This document shows, piece after piece, positions 35,813 through 44,214 of a DNA stretch of 64,000 nucleotides. The stretch covers positions 1 to 64,000 of the forward strand of contig NZ_NPIB01000004.1 in NCBI RefSeq assembly GCF_002849605.1. Direction: 5' to 3'. The notes beneath the pieces are model-generated. The model was given only the letters and a program-made list of their open reading frames with translations. It made no database searches and was not told where the DNA came from. Numbering within the stretch: the first letter of the stretch is position 1; every line of letters starts with the position of its first letter. Source of the DNA: Photobacterium carnosum (lineage in GTDB: Bacteria; Pseudomonadota; Gammaproteobacteria; Enterobacterales; Vibrionaceae). The translations under genes were made by a program, and so were the position numbers.

Positions 35813-37474
35813 TTATATTTTAGAAAATTGATAAGTACGGTAACCACCAATAAGATTTCGTGCTTTAAAGCCATTATTGACTAATTGACGATAAGCAACA
35901 TTACCCCGTAAACCAACCTGACAATAAACAACAATTTCTTTATCTTTTGGTAATTCGTGCATGCGGTGGCGTAATTCATCGACTGGAATATTTATCGCAT
36001 TACCAATATAGCCTTGTGTGCTTAATTCGCCCGGATTACGTACATCAAGTAATATTTGATTTTCAGTTAAGTTATCTATCTCATCAAAATGGATCGGCGT
36101 TGCATCGCCATTGATGATATTGTTCGCAACAAAAGCCGCTTGATTAATGACGTCTTTAGCGCTACCAAAAGGTGGAGCATACGTTAATTCAATATGTTGA
36201 AGCTGATCAACCGTCATTCCTGCTCGTTGAGCAACGGACATAATATCAATACGCTTATCAATGCCATCTTTACCGACGGCTTGCGCTCCTAAAATTTTCC
36301 CTGTTATTGGGTCAAATAACATTTTAAAAGAGACTGTTTCAGCCCCAGGGTAATAACTGGCGTGACTGGCTGTGTGAACATAAACTTTTTCAAAATTAAT
36401 GCCGTCACGTTTTAATTGTTTCTCATTTTTTCCTGTTGCGGCAATGGCTAAATCAAAGACTTTACAGATTGATGTACCTTGAGTTCCTTGGTAACTATCA
36501 TGACGGCCTAGCATGTTATTTGCCGCTATTCGACCTTGACGGTTGGCAGGTCCAGCAAGAGGGACGACGGTTTGTTGTTGAGTAACGAAATCAGTTTCTT
36601 CAATCGCATCACCAACAGCAAAAATAGCTGGGTCACTTGTTTGCATTTGTGCGTTTGTTTTAATGCCACCGATTAGTCCAATCTCTAAACCAGCGTCTTT
36701 CGCTAACTGGGTTTCAGGGCTAACGCCAATAGCCATAATGAGGATGTCGGTTTGTAATGAATCACCATTACTTAATGATAAGGTTAAACGATCATTAGTT
36801 TTTGTGTCTGGAGTAAATTGAACGTCGGTTAGTGCCGTGTTAAGACGTAAATCAATCCCTTTATCGCGAATTTCAGCATGTGCAAACCCTGCCATTTCAC
36901 GATCAACGGGCATCATTACTTGATCAGAACGTTCTAATAATGTTGTTTTGATCCCTCGCTGGTGGAATGCTTCCATCATTTCTAAACCAATAAAACCACC
37001 ACCAACAACCGTCGCATGGTTAACTTTATTGATTTCAATCGCTTGGATAATGCGATCCATATCTGTAATATTTCGTAACGAATAAGTTAATGGGTTATTG
37101 ATACCAACAATGGGCGGGATAATAGGATTAGCACCAGGGCTTAATAATAAAAAATCATAACTTTCAGTATATTGAGTGTTATCGATCAACGTATTTATTG
37201 TTACTGTTTTATTTTTTCGATCAATACTTACCACTTCACTCATGGTACGAACATCAACATTAAAGCGTGCCAAGAAACTTTCAGGTGTTTGTAATAACAG
37301 TTTATTTCTATCTTTGATATCGCCACCAATATGGTACGGCAAGCCACAATTAGCAAAAGAGATAAATGGACCACGTTCAAACATGATTATTTCTGCGGTT
37401 TCACTCAAACGACGTGCTCTAGCTGCTGCTGAAGCTCCCCCTGCAACACCACCTACGATTATAATTTTTGACAT
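35813..37474 (-). CDS. CoA-disulfide/persulfide reductase with C-terminal rhodanese domain (Npsr-like)
   Basis: A 553-residue flavoenzyme that reduces CoA disulfide or CoA/protein persulfides with NAD(P)H. N-terminal FAD motif IIIVGGVAGGASAAARARR; active-site Cys43 in SFANCGLPYHIGG; NAD motif ATVVGGGFIGLEMMEAFHQR near 155-175; dimerisation domain near 330-450; then a rhodanese domain from about 460 with Cys518 in VVYCQVGLRG. This fusion matches the Shewanella NADH-dependent persulfide reductase (Npsr). I set the start at ATG 37474 (GGAG eight bases upstream). It is divergent from an ArsR repressor and half-size sulfur transporters, so a role in sulfane-sulfur detoxification or use is well supported. 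Confidence 0.9.
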   Translation of the reverse strand: MSKIIIVGGVAGGASAAARARRLSETAEIIMFERGPFISFANCGLPYHIGGDIKDRNKLLLQTPESFLARFNVDVRTMSEVVSIDRKNKTVTINTLIDNTQYTESYDFLLLSPGANPIIPPIVGINNPLTYSLRNITDMDRIIQAIEINKVNHATVVGGGFIGLEMMEAFHQRGIKTTLLERSDQVMMPVDREMAGFAHAEIRDKGIDLRLNTALTDVQFTPDTKTNDRLTLSLSNGDSLQTDILIMAIGVSPETQLAKDAGLEIGLIGGIKTNAQMQTSDPAIFAVGDAIEETDFVTQQQTVVPLAGPANRQGRIAANNMLGRHDSYQGTQGTSICKVFDLAIAATGKNEKQLKRDGINFEKVYVHTASHASYYPGAETVSFKMLFDPITGKILGAQAVGKDGIDKRIDIMSVAQRAGMTVDQLQHIELTYAPPFGSAKDVINQAAFVANNIINGDATPIHFDEIDNLTENQILLDVRNPGELSTQGYIGNAINIPVDELRHRMHELPKDKEIVVYCQVGLRGNVAYRQLVNNGFKARNLIGGYRTYQFSKI

Positions 37475-37620
37475 ATCACTGACTCCAATATTAAGACTTA
37501 CCATACTATACGACAATATATTAGACTTTACTAATAAAGGTTATGCTAAATTAGCGTTATCTAATATTGTGGGTTATAGTTAGACCTTATCTCTAATGTT
37601 CTTATTAAGAAGCGATAAAA
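37475..37620. promoter_or_regulatory. Divergent promoter region of the sulfur module
   Basis: 146 bases between the persulfide reductase and the ArsR gene. It contains an imperfect dyad, acaatatattaga (about 37513-37525) and tctaatattgt (about 37560-37570), and ttagac elements near 37521 and 37580. These AT-rich repeats are candidate sites for the ArsR repressor, which could then control both directions. Confidence 0.45.
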
Positions 37621-37920
37621 ATGCAATTAGATAAAATGAAACAACAGGCAACGGAAGTTGCAGATTTATTGAAAACAATGACACATCCGGAAAGATTAAT
37701 CGTACTTTGTCAGTTAATGGATGGAGAAATGAGTGCCAATCAATTGCAGCTTAATTCAACATTAAGTCAATCTGCCTTTTCACAACATTTAGCAATATTA
37801 AGAAAAAATAATATTGTGAAAATCCGAAAAGAAGCACAATCGGTTTTTTATTCTTTAGCTGATCCGCGTATTACAGCCCTTATAACCAGTTTCCATGATA
37901 TTTTTTGTGATCAAGATTAA
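37621..37920 (+). CDS. ArsR-family repressor, BigR/SqrR/YgaV persulfide-sensor type
   Basis: A 99-residue winged-helix repressor. DNA-binding helices: SANQLQLNSTLSQSAFSQHL, then AILRKNNIVKIRKEAQSVFY. Two cysteines only: Cys30 in RLIVLCQLMDGEM (helix 2) and Cys96 in FHDIFCDQD (last helix). This is the pair that sulfane-sulfur sensors such as BigR, SqrR and YgaV use to form a di- or tetrasulfide; metal-site motifs of classical ArsR/SmtB are absent. It lies between the persulfide reductase (divergent) and the two YeeE/YedE genes, 12 bases upstream of the first. Confidence 0.88.
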   Translation: MQLDKMKQQATEVADLLKTMTHPERLIVLCQLMDGEMSANQLQLNSTLSQSAFSQHLAILRKNNIVKIRKEAQSVFYSLADPRITALITSFHDIFCDQD

Positions 37921-37932
37921 GGTGAGGTGAGT

Positions 37933-38355
37933 ATGACTTTTCAAATACCTTGGCCATCATTTTTTGGTGGTATGTTACTTGGGCTATCTGCCGTTATATT
38001 GATGTTATTTATTGGTAAGACAGCAGGAATCAGTGGCATTATTAATGGCGTAATTAAGAGAGATAAACAAGAATTAGGGTGGAAAATCGCATTTTTAGTT
38101 GGAATGGTTTTAAGCGTATTTATCTTATCTCCCTTGGGCGTAATGTTGCCGACTATTAGTGAACCTAATATAGGTATTGTTTTAATTGCGGGTTTATTGG
38201 TTGGTTTTGGTACGCGGTTAGGTAATGGATGCACGAGTGGTCATGGTATTGTTGGCATGGGACGTTTTTCTAAACGTTCAATTTATGCAACCTGTATGTT
38301 TATGATTTCAGCCATTATTGTTGTATTTATTCGTCGTTTATTAGGTGATTTATAA
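37933..38355 (+). CDS. YeeE/YedE half-transporter (PmpA-type), sulfur transport
   Basis: 140 residues with about four TM helices. The YeeE/YedE (sul_transp) signature is GFGTRLGNGCTSGHGIVGMG with the essential Cys. Single-length proteins of this family occur in pairs that together match a full-length YeeE (TsuA) thiosulfate transporter. ATG 37933 follows AGGTGAG; the in-frame GTG 37927 is less likely. Its stop overlaps the start of the partner gene. Confidence 0.9.
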   Translation: MTFQIPWPSFFGGMLLGLSAVILMLFIGKTAGISGIINGVIKRDKQELGWKIAFLVGMVLSVFILSPLGVMLPTISEPNIGIVLIAGLLVGFGTRLGNGCTSGHGIVGMGRFSKRSIYATCMFMISAIIVVFIRRLLGDL

Positions 38356-38792
38356 TGAGCAGCTTAAAGATAAACCGTATTGTTGTTGGTGCTATTGCTG
38401 GGATTATATTTGGTTCTGGAATGATTATTTCAGAAATGGTTAATCCGCATAAAGTTATCGCTTTTTTAGACATTTTTGGTCAATGGGATCCAAGCCTTGC
38501 CTTTGTGATGATAGGGGCTCTGCTTGTGTTTGCACTTTGTTATCATCTGATTATAAAAAAACGTAAAACAGCCATTAATGGCGATACAATAGCGCCTAAA
38601 AATAGTAATAAGATTGATGCTAAATTAACGGTTGGTGCCATTGTTTTTGGTATTGGTTGGGGACTGGCTGGTTTTTGTCCCGGTCCTGCAATAACTAATT
38701 TAGGCGGTGGTAATTATGCGGTCTTTGCTTTTGTTGCTGCTATGATTTTAGGTATGGTTATTGCCAATAAATATTTAGCATCAAGATCCTAG
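38355..38792 (+). CDS. YeeE/YedE half-transporter (PmpB-type), sulfur transport
   Basis: 145 residues, about four TM helices. It holds the second family signature, FGIGWGLAGFCPGPAITNLGGG, with its Cys, while the first signature is in the upstream partner. The ATG overlaps the partner stop (TAATG). Together the pair is expected to bring thiosulfate or a related sulfur species into the cell, under control of the ArsR sensor. Confidence 0.9.
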   Translation: MSSLKINRIVVGAIAGIIFGSGMIISEMVNPHKVIAFLDIFGQWDPSLAFVMIGALLVFALCYHLIIKKRKTAINGDTIAPKNSNKIDAKLTVGAIVFGIGWGLAGFCPGPAITNLGGGNYAVFAFVAAMILGMVIANKYLASRS

Positions 38793-38839
38793 TGAATCAG
38801 CGATCTGGTTTTTTACTTTAATAATATAAGAGGAAGATG

Positions 38840-39394
38840 ATGAAAAAGTGGATAATATTGGTCTTTGTGATCATACTTGGAACAGGTGTTTTTTACACGG
38901 TAGCACGTACAGAACCGCCTATAACATTAAAAGAATTAATAACTCAACCTCAACAATGGCAGGTTAAAGTACCCGATACAACGGCGAGTATTCATTTAAC
39001 ATCCATAAAACAATTACAACAACAACCTTATCTTATGGGGGAGTATCAAACACCTGATGGCGCTGATAATACAACAATTTACCTTGATGCTAATCAGGCT
39101 GTTCAGCAAGGTAAGTATATTGCGACATCTTTTGTAACCACGAATTCGGGTAGTGGTACATTTTACTATTTATCCGTATTTGAACAGCACAATAAAAAAC
39201 TTGAAAATCTGACCAATGTGTTTATTGGCGATCGAATTAACATAGAAAAAATTGCTATTGTTAATAATAATCCGCTAATGATTAAAATTGATTATAAAAC
39301 GCATGGTGAAAACACACCTTATGCTCTACCTGCTGACGTCGCGAAATCACAAATATATCAATTAAAAGATAATCAATTAGTGCTACAAAAATAA
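38840..39394 (+). CDS. Unidentified exported or membrane-anchored protein of the sulfur module
   Basis: 184 residues (ATG 38840; ATG 38837 also possible) with a strong AGAGGAAG site. One N-terminal hydrophobic helix (IILVFVIILGTGVFYTVA) acts as signal or anchor; the remainder is a periplasmic beta-rich domain with no cysteine, including YLMGEYQTPDGADNTTIYLD, SFVTTNSGSGTFYYLSVFEQ and FIGDRINIEKIAI. I do not know a family. It lies 47 bases after the second transporter half on the same strand, so it is probably co-transcribed and may assist sulfur transport. Confidence 0.65.
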   Translation: MKKWIILVFVIILGTGVFYTVARTEPPITLKELITQPQQWQVKVPDTTASIHLTSIKQLQQQPYLMGEYQTPDGADNTTIYLDANQAVQQGKYIATSFVTTNSGSGTFYYLSVFEQHNKKLENLTNVFIGDRINIEKIAIVNNNPLMIKIDYKTHGENTPYALPADVAKSQIYQLKDNQLVLQK

Positions 39395-39523
39395 ATCGTT
39401 TAATGATTTATTAATACTTTGATAGATATATAAGTATATTATTTAAAATAAAAAAGGCCACATCAAAGTGGTCTCTAGTTATGAATGTTACTTATATATT
39501 TTTTACTGTTATGTGTAGAAGCC

Positions 39524-39566
39524 ACCATTTGACCTAACTTATTGCGACTAATTTAGGTCAAATGGT
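39524..39566. repeat. Perfect 14-bp inverted repeat
   Basis: accatttgacctaa (39524-39537) and ttaggtcaaatggt (39553-39566), 15-nt spacer. It is too long for chance in a short gap and has no T-run, so it is not a simple terminator. Confidence 0.65.
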
Positions 39567-39711
39567 ATTAGTCTTAAATACTGTAAGATTCTATATGTGG
39601 TTTAAACAATCCTGATGCATGAAGCTTGAGCTAGTCATGTGACTAACTCAAAATTGGACAGAAGCTTGTTAGACTTTCTACTCTATTTAGACTGGTAGGT
39701 ATTAGAAAAAA

Positions 39712-39751
39712 TAAGGGTAATGTTATGTTCAACTTTTCAACATCACCCTTA
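39712..39751. repeat. 13-bp inverted repeat
   Basis: taagggtaatgtt (39712-39724) and aacatcaccctta (39739-39751), one mismatch or G-U pair, 14-nt loop. Confidence 0.6.
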
Positions 39752-39805
39752 ACGGTATTTACAATATTTACTTAGATAAGGTTGCTCGGGCTTGTCCAAC
39801 ACTTC

Positions 39806-39835
39806 GGATAGGTGTCGGCTGCGCGACACATATCC
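39806..39835. repeat. 12-bp inverted repeat, GC-rich hairpin
   Basis: ggataggtgtcg (39806-39817) and cgacacatatcc (39824-39835), one mismatch, 6-nt loop gctgcg, followed on the + strand by ttattttt. It is GC-rich compared with the surroundings and can act as a + strand terminator. Confidence 0.6.
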
Positions 39836-39994
39836 TTATTTTTCAGGTCACTTGGCGATTATTTTGGCAAAGGTGTAATAGATTATACTTGTCAATAACG
39901 CACCTACTATGAAAGGCAAGGTGAGATCGAGTTAGAGATTATCAAACTAACATTAAATAATCTGTGAGAATAAAAGGCTACTTAATAGTAGATA

Positions 39995-41956
39995 TCACTT
40001 TTTCAATAATTTAATTAAATTAGATTGTGCTTTTGAAGATTGAAGATAGTTATTAACATCTGAATTTAACTTATATAAAAAAGCATTAATATTTTTAGAA
40101 AAATAATCTTTTTTATGACCTTGTTTGTTGTTTATCATATAATCTATCAAATCTAAAACTTTTACTTTATAAATTGAAATTGTTTCTACCGTTGTCCCTG
40201 ATTTTTTGGTTATTTCAATATTTTCTTTTGTCAACTGGAACTTAACCTTATTTTCAGCCACTAGCTTTGGTAAGCTTCGTTTTGATAAATTAACAATACT
40301 ATTTAATTTTGATGTTATTAAATTACTTCGTGGATAATCAAGAATATTAATTATTTTTGAAACCATATCTAATTTTTCAAGATAACTGCTTTCATATAGA
40401 GAAATTGGTTGAACTCTAAATTTATTGGAGTGTATATCTTTTGAGCTAATCTTATATTCAAAAGTATTATATCCCAAAATAATATATAAAAGATCGTCAT
40501 CAAAAAAATCATACGATGCTTTTATTTTTGAATTTTTAAGTACAAGTGAAACAAATAACTTATAAAATGATGGTGTATCAATATCTTTAACAAAAGAGAG
40601 TACATTTTCAAAGGATGAATCATAGTTATTTATAATTAATTCATAAAATTCAGTTTTTAAGCTGGAGTCTAAATCGGATATTTTCCTTGCGGCATGATAT
40701 TCAAGGATTGTTTTATGGATGAAAGAAAAAAAATCACCATCACGCTTTAATAAACTAGTTTTATCGACTATATCAATATGTGATAAGTCATTATGCTCAT
40801 TGATACCAAGAGATTCGCATGATTCAGAAAAAACTTTCCTTAAATAATCTTCTGAAAGAACAAGAGGAGCTTTTAAAACAATCATATGAAAACAAGCATG
40901 ACAGAATACATTGTGTAATTCATGATTAGTTAAACCTGATTTAGATTGTCGCGTTAGAAACTTAAATCTATCATGTTTATTTATAATGATAGAAAATAAT
41001 TGACCATAAAATTCAGCTAATGTCTTTGGCTCTGAATCTAATGAACTATAAACTAGTATGAAAATATCCACAATTATTGGAGTTAAAAGTATACTTCCAA
41101 TTTCTTCTTTTGATTTAGCTGCATCTTTTAATAATTCTTTATATTTCTTGTCGATGTTTTTATTTATATCTATTATATTAAAAACATCATCTAATGTTAG
41201 ATCTAATAGATTAGCATTTCGTGATGAATCTAGAGATAAAGTTACTTCAGTACCAGGTCTTGTTGTAACAATTGTCTGACAATCATATTTTGAATAGCAA
41301 TCATTTATAGCCTTTAGTGCTAACTTTCTATATTCATCTTTTACTTCATCAAAACCATCAAAACATACTAATAGTTTATTAAACTGTAAGAGATAAATAA
41401 TAGTTTCACTTGGAATACTCACACCAAATCTGTCAAACTCTAAACTTATAATTTCGCACACATTATTGTGTTTATCCCAGTCTATATCCCGAAGAGTTAT
41501 TATTAGTGGGATTCGACCGTTTTCTTCATTTAACTCCTTTTGTACCAACTTTCTTATAATTGTTGTTTTTCCTTGTCCAGCTTTACCTATGACACAAGTT
41601 ATTTTCCTATTCACAAGTGTAAAAGATTCATCAACTAAGTTTTTTTGTCCATTATCACAAAAAACAAACTTTAGCGGGTGATAAATATCATCAATGTGAA
41701 CATCTACATTATCAGAGTTAATTGTTTTAAACTTTAGATATCTATCTATAACCTTTTCTTCCAGAATAGCTCGTTTTTCAGCATCATTAGGTATAATAAT
41801 TGAGCTTAATGCATTAGAGATTTCAACATCTCTATTTCTAATTTCAAGTAATTTATCTAATTTTTTAAATAATAGTCCAGAAACATACTTTCCTGTCTCT
41901 GTCTCAATAGCTTTAGTTAAAAATGAATCGGTATTAGACATACTTTCTATATCCAT
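39995..41956 (-). CDS. NACHT-domain NTPase, bacterial NLR-like (putative antiphage defence)
   Basis: A 653-residue STAND-type protein. The N-terminal region (1-110) is helical without a recognised effector. NACHT core: Walker A VIGKAGQGKTTIIRKL (G124-T132), Walker B LLVCFDGFDE (195-204, the D-G-x-D-E form typical of NACHT), sensor TTRPG (231-235), and the winged-helix motif FSFIHKTILEYHAARKI near 425. The last ~150 residues form a small helical/beta domain and may be the short C-terminal domain (SNaCT-like) of bNACHT proteins. Bacterial NACHT proteins of this layout stop phages by cell death or dormancy. It stands alone between gene-free stretches. Start: ATG 41956 or 41941; neither has a strong site. 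Confidence 0.82.
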   Translation of the reverse strand: MDIESMSNTDSFLTKAIETETGKYVSGLLFKKLDKLLEIRNRDVEISNALSSIIIPNDAEKRAILEEKVIDRYLKFKTINSDNVDVHIDDIYHPLKFVFCDNGQKNLVDESFTLVNRKITCVIGKAGQGKTTIIRKLVQKELNEENGRIPLIITLRDIDWDKHNNVCEIISLEFDRFGVSIPSETIIYLLQFNKLLVCFDGFDEVKDEYRKLALKAINDCYSKYDCQTIVTTRPGTEVTLSLDSSRNANLLDLTLDDVFNIIDINKNIDKKYKELLKDAAKSKEEIGSILLTPIIVDIFILVYSSLDSEPKTLAEFYGQLFSIIINKHDRFKFLTRQSKSGLTNHELHNVFCHACFHMIVLKAPLVLSEDYLRKVFSESCESLGINEHNDLSHIDIVDKTSLLKRDGDFFSFIHKTILEYHAARKISDLDSSLKTEFYELIINNYDSSFENVLSFVKDIDTPSFYKLFVSLVLKNSKIKASYDFFDDDLLYIILGYNTFEYKISSKDIHSNKFRVQPISLYESSYLEKLDMVSKIINILDYPRSNLITSKLNSIVNLSKRSLPKLVAENKVKFQLTKENIEITKKSGTTVETISIYKVKVLDLIDYMINNKQGHKKDYFSKNINAFLYKLNSDVNNYLQSSKAQSNLIKLLKK

Positions 41957-42244
41957 ATAAATGCTAAAAATTAAATCACCAAAATAAAATACAGCATAAC
42001 GGCATTAATAAATAGATAAAATCAACTGTGCTTTGGCACCTAAATAACATTCATTACACTTTCTTGCGCAAAAAACAGGATAATAAAAAACTCATTTTTA
42101 AACCGCAAGATTAAAATTATTATTAAAACTAATCCAAAATAACGTTAATACAATATAAATGAGTATTTGATCTAACAAGTTTTGGGGAAAAAACGAGCTA
42201 ACTTGATTGTTAAACGCTTTAAGGTTTCAACATTCTGTAAATAG
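41957..42244. other. Intergenic region upstream of the NACHT gene
   Basis: AT-rich DNA of about 290 bases that should hold the NACHT promoter (minus strand). No ORF is supported and no clear promoter boxes are visible to me. Confidence 0.4.
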
Positions 42245-42282
42245 ATTCCCTATCGCCCTCGTGGGCATTCACTGTAGGGAAT
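42245..42282. repeat. REP-like palindromic element
   Basis: Outer arms attcccta (42245-42252) and tagggaat (42275-42282) enclose an inner hairpin gccc-tcgt-gggc (42255-42266). It continues with gacggctg. Nested palindromes with an attccc/gggaat rim are typical of extragenic REP-type repeats that occur many times in a genome. It marks the upstream edge of the NACHT pocket. Confidence 0.6.
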
Positions 42283-42311
42283 GACGGCTGTTGTTAAAAA
42301 AAGAACACAAA

Positions 42312-42347
42312 AAAGCCAGAGCAAGATCATTATCTTTCTCTGGCTTT
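42312..42347 (-). terminator. Terminator of guaC
   Basis: aaagccagag (42312-42321) with ctctggcttt (42338-42347); on the minus strand it is followed by TTTTTT. Confidence 0.8.
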
Positions 42348-42396
42348 ATATAGCGTTTAAGGTTGTTTCAATAATATTTATTGAAAAATATTAAGC

Positions 42397-43440
42397 TTAC
42401 TCTTTACCGTAAACGTTATTTTCTTGTTCTTGAACACGGATAAACGTCGTACGCTTAGTTAATTCTTTTAGCTGTGCAGCACCTAAATAAGTACAAGTAG
42501 AACGTATACCGCCCATGATGTCTTGAATGGTGAAATTTACAGAACCACGGTAAGGCAATAATACTGTTTTACCTTCAGCTGCGCGGTATGTAGCGACACC
42601 ACCAGAGTGCTTAGACATTGCGCTCTGGCTCGACATGCCGTAGAACTTCATGAATTGCTTGCCGTCTTGCTCAATGATTTCACCGTTACTTTCAGTGTGG
42701 CCTGCAAGCATACCGCCAAGCATTACGAAATCAGCACCGCCACCAAAGGCTTTTGAAACATCACCCGCACATGAACAACCGCCGTCACCGATAATACGAC
42801 CACCTAGGCCGTGAGCAGCATCTGCACATTCGATGATTGCTGAAAGTTGTGGGTAACCAACACCAGTCTTAACACGCGTAGTACATACAGAGCCTGGGCC
42901 AATACCGACTTTAACGATATCAGCACCCGCAAGAATAAGCTCTTCAACCATATCACCCGTAACCACGTTACCCGCACTGATTACTTTATCAGGAAATTGT
43001 GCGCGAATACGTTCAACGTACTCGACAAGGTGCTCAGAGTAACCATTGGCAATATCAATACAGATAAAGATAATGTCATCGGTTAGCGCCATGATGTCTT
43101 TGGTTTTTTGGAAATCAGCGTCAGATGTGCCTGTTGAAACCATGATGTTATTTAACACTGAGGCATCGTTAGCATTAATGAACTCGGCCCATTGCTCAAC
43201 AGTGTAATGTTTGTGAATTGCGGTCATTACTTTGTGTTGTGCTAATGCGATAGCCATATCAAAACTACCGACTGAATCCATATTAGCAGCAATAATTGGC
43301 ACACCAGACCATTGACGACCACTATGTTTGAATGTAAAATCGCGGGTTAAGTCAACTTGAGAGCGACTTTTCAATGTTGAACGTTTTGGACGAAATAATA
43401 CATCTTTAAACCCTAATTTTAGATCTTGTTCGATACGCAT
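42397..43440 (-). CDS. guaC: GMP reductase
   Basis: A 347-residue TIM-barrel enzyme that converts GMP to IMP and ammonia with NADPH, recycling guanine nucleotides. IMPDH/GMPR signatures: start [33 protein letters not shown], the catalytic loop [20 protein letters not shown] with the active-site Cys near 186, and [20 protein letters not shown]. The length equals that of E. coli GuaC, and there are no CBS domains, which separates it from GuaB. AAGGA precedes ATG 43440. It is monocistronic, with an unusual hairpin in its leader. Confidence 0.96.
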   Translation of the reverse strand: MRIEQDLKLGFKDVLFRPKRSTLKSRSQVDLTRDFTFKHSGRQWSGVPIIAANMDSVGSFDMAIALAQHKVMTAIHKHYTVEQWAEFINANDASVLNNIMVSTGTSDADFQKTKDIMALTDDIIFICIDIANGYSEHLVEYVERIRAQFPDKVISAGNVVTGDMVEELILAGADIVKVGIGPGSVCTTRVKTGVGYPQLSAIIECADAAHGLGGRIIGDGGCSCAGDVSKAFGGGADFVMLGGMLAGHTESNGEIIEQDGKQFMKFYGMSSQSAMSKHSGGVATYRAAEGKTVLLPYRGSVNFTIQDIMGGIRSTCTYLGAAQLKELTKRTTFIRVQEQENNVYGKE

Positions 43441-43527
43441 GATATTTATTCCTTAAATCTTATCGAATATAGCTCAGGTTAAATCGTTACTGGCAGGTAA
43501 CTTTTTTGCCTTTTGAGCAGGCACAAA

Positions 43528-43559
43528 AAAACCGGAGCGTTGGCAGACGCTCCGGTTTT
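43528..43559 (-). promoter_or_regulatory. Intrinsic-terminator-like hairpin in the guaC leader
   Basis: A perfect 13-bp GC-rich stem (43547-43559 with 43528-43540, loop of 6). On the minus strand the stem is followed by a run of seven Ts, which makes it a textbook terminator pointing at guaC, about 87 bases before the ATG. No gene lies upstream to be ended by it. It may be an attenuator or a 5' stabilising structure. Confidence 0.65.
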
Positions 43560-43563
43560 CAGC

Positions 43564-43591
43564 ATTATAGGCATAGATTTGTTAAATACAA
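43564..43591 (-). promoter_or_regulatory. Predicted guaC promoter
   Basis: On the minus strand TTGTAT (43591-43586), 16 bases, then perfect TATAAT (43569-43564) preceded by TGCC. The predicted transcription start near 43557 falls at the first bases of the leader hairpin. Confidence 0.55.
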
Positions 43592-43809
43592 CCCCTAAAA
43601 TGTAAACAAATATATCCTAATGAAACTGAATTTGTTCATAACGGCTACTTTTTTATAATTAATCTCTTCTTTTTTATCATTTTTTAATTTTAATCTGTTG
43701 TTAATCTCTGCATAATTTATGTTATTGATGAGTTTGAAATAAATTATATTGCAGTGAGTATCTCTTTTTACAAGCTATGATTAAATTTTGGGATAACTTA
43801 AAGTATTAA
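43592..43809. other. Divergent intergenic region guaC / 116-aa gene
   Basis: About 220 AT-rich bases with T-rich blocks on the + strand. No ORF or further clear repeat is seen. Confidence 0.35.
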
Positions 43810-44160
43810 ATGGGCTGTGGAAGGTTTGCGTTGTTTAAAAGACGAAAGAAAAAAAATCAATTTCCCGTTGATTTTTATGGTGAAGAGGGAAGTTGGCGCT
43901 TTGTGATCCGTGCGATGTGTCAAGATGAGATCATTGATGCTATGTATTGGTGTGCGCATATTTCATGTCATCGTAAAGATTTTGATTTGTTACATATTGC
44001 GAGTGATAAATTTGATTGTCGTTATAATTACTCCACAGCAGACTTATCAGATTTGCAATTTGGTTTAAGTGGGACACCGCTTAACGTGACTATGATGGGA
44101 CCGATTGTATTGATGTCGACAATTAAAGAGCATTTTGTTGATAATGAAATCGTTCGATAA
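43810..44160 (+). CDS. Unidentified 116-aa soluble protein
   Basis: I do not recognise a family. The N-terminus is basic (FALFKRRKKKN), followed by an alpha/beta-looking domain with WRFVIRAMCQDEIIDAMYWC and FDLLHIASDKFDCRYNYSTA and five cysteines in all. No signal peptide or TM. No strong ribosome site precedes ATG 43810. It has its own strong terminator. The family may be limited to marine gammaproteobacteria. Confidence 0.6.
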   Translation: MGCGRFALFKRRKKKNQFPVDFYGEEGSWRFVIRAMCQDEIIDAMYWCAHISCHRKDFDLLHIASDKFDCRYNYSTADLSDLQFGLSGTPLNVTMMGPIVLMSTIKEHFVDNEIVR

Positions 44161-44214
44161 TCTAAACCATCGGTAATGGATAGTCGTGGTGTGATTTAAG
44201 TAATGTGACAATAG

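Larger units (their letters stand above)
39395..39994. other. Gene-free, hairpin-rich 600-bp segment beside the NACHT gene
   Basis: No ORF is supported on either strand. The segment carries a likely minus-strand terminator (aggccac 39455-39461 with gtggtct 39469-39475, T-rich tail on the minus strand) and three larger inverted repeats listed separately. It could be the 3' region of the minus-strand NACHT gene, a non-coding RNA, or the scar of a mobile element. Confidence 0.45.

Noticed and set aside
39524..39566. Integron attC site
   Set aside because: An ACCTAAC-like element is present, but the spacing and the partner GTTRRRY do not fit, and no integrase or cassette series is present.
39806..39860. 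End of an insertion sequence
   Set aside because: The hairpin has a terminator-like tail, and I find no transposase fragment in any frame nor a matching inverted copy at the other side of the NACHT gene.
41058..41681. Two + strand frames inside the NACHT gene
   Set aside because: Antisense shadows of a gene with clear domain motifs; no ribosome sites.
43441..43560. Guanine/purine riboswitch before guaC
   Set aside because: The conserved purine-aptamer core and loops are not present; only a terminator-like hairpin is seen.
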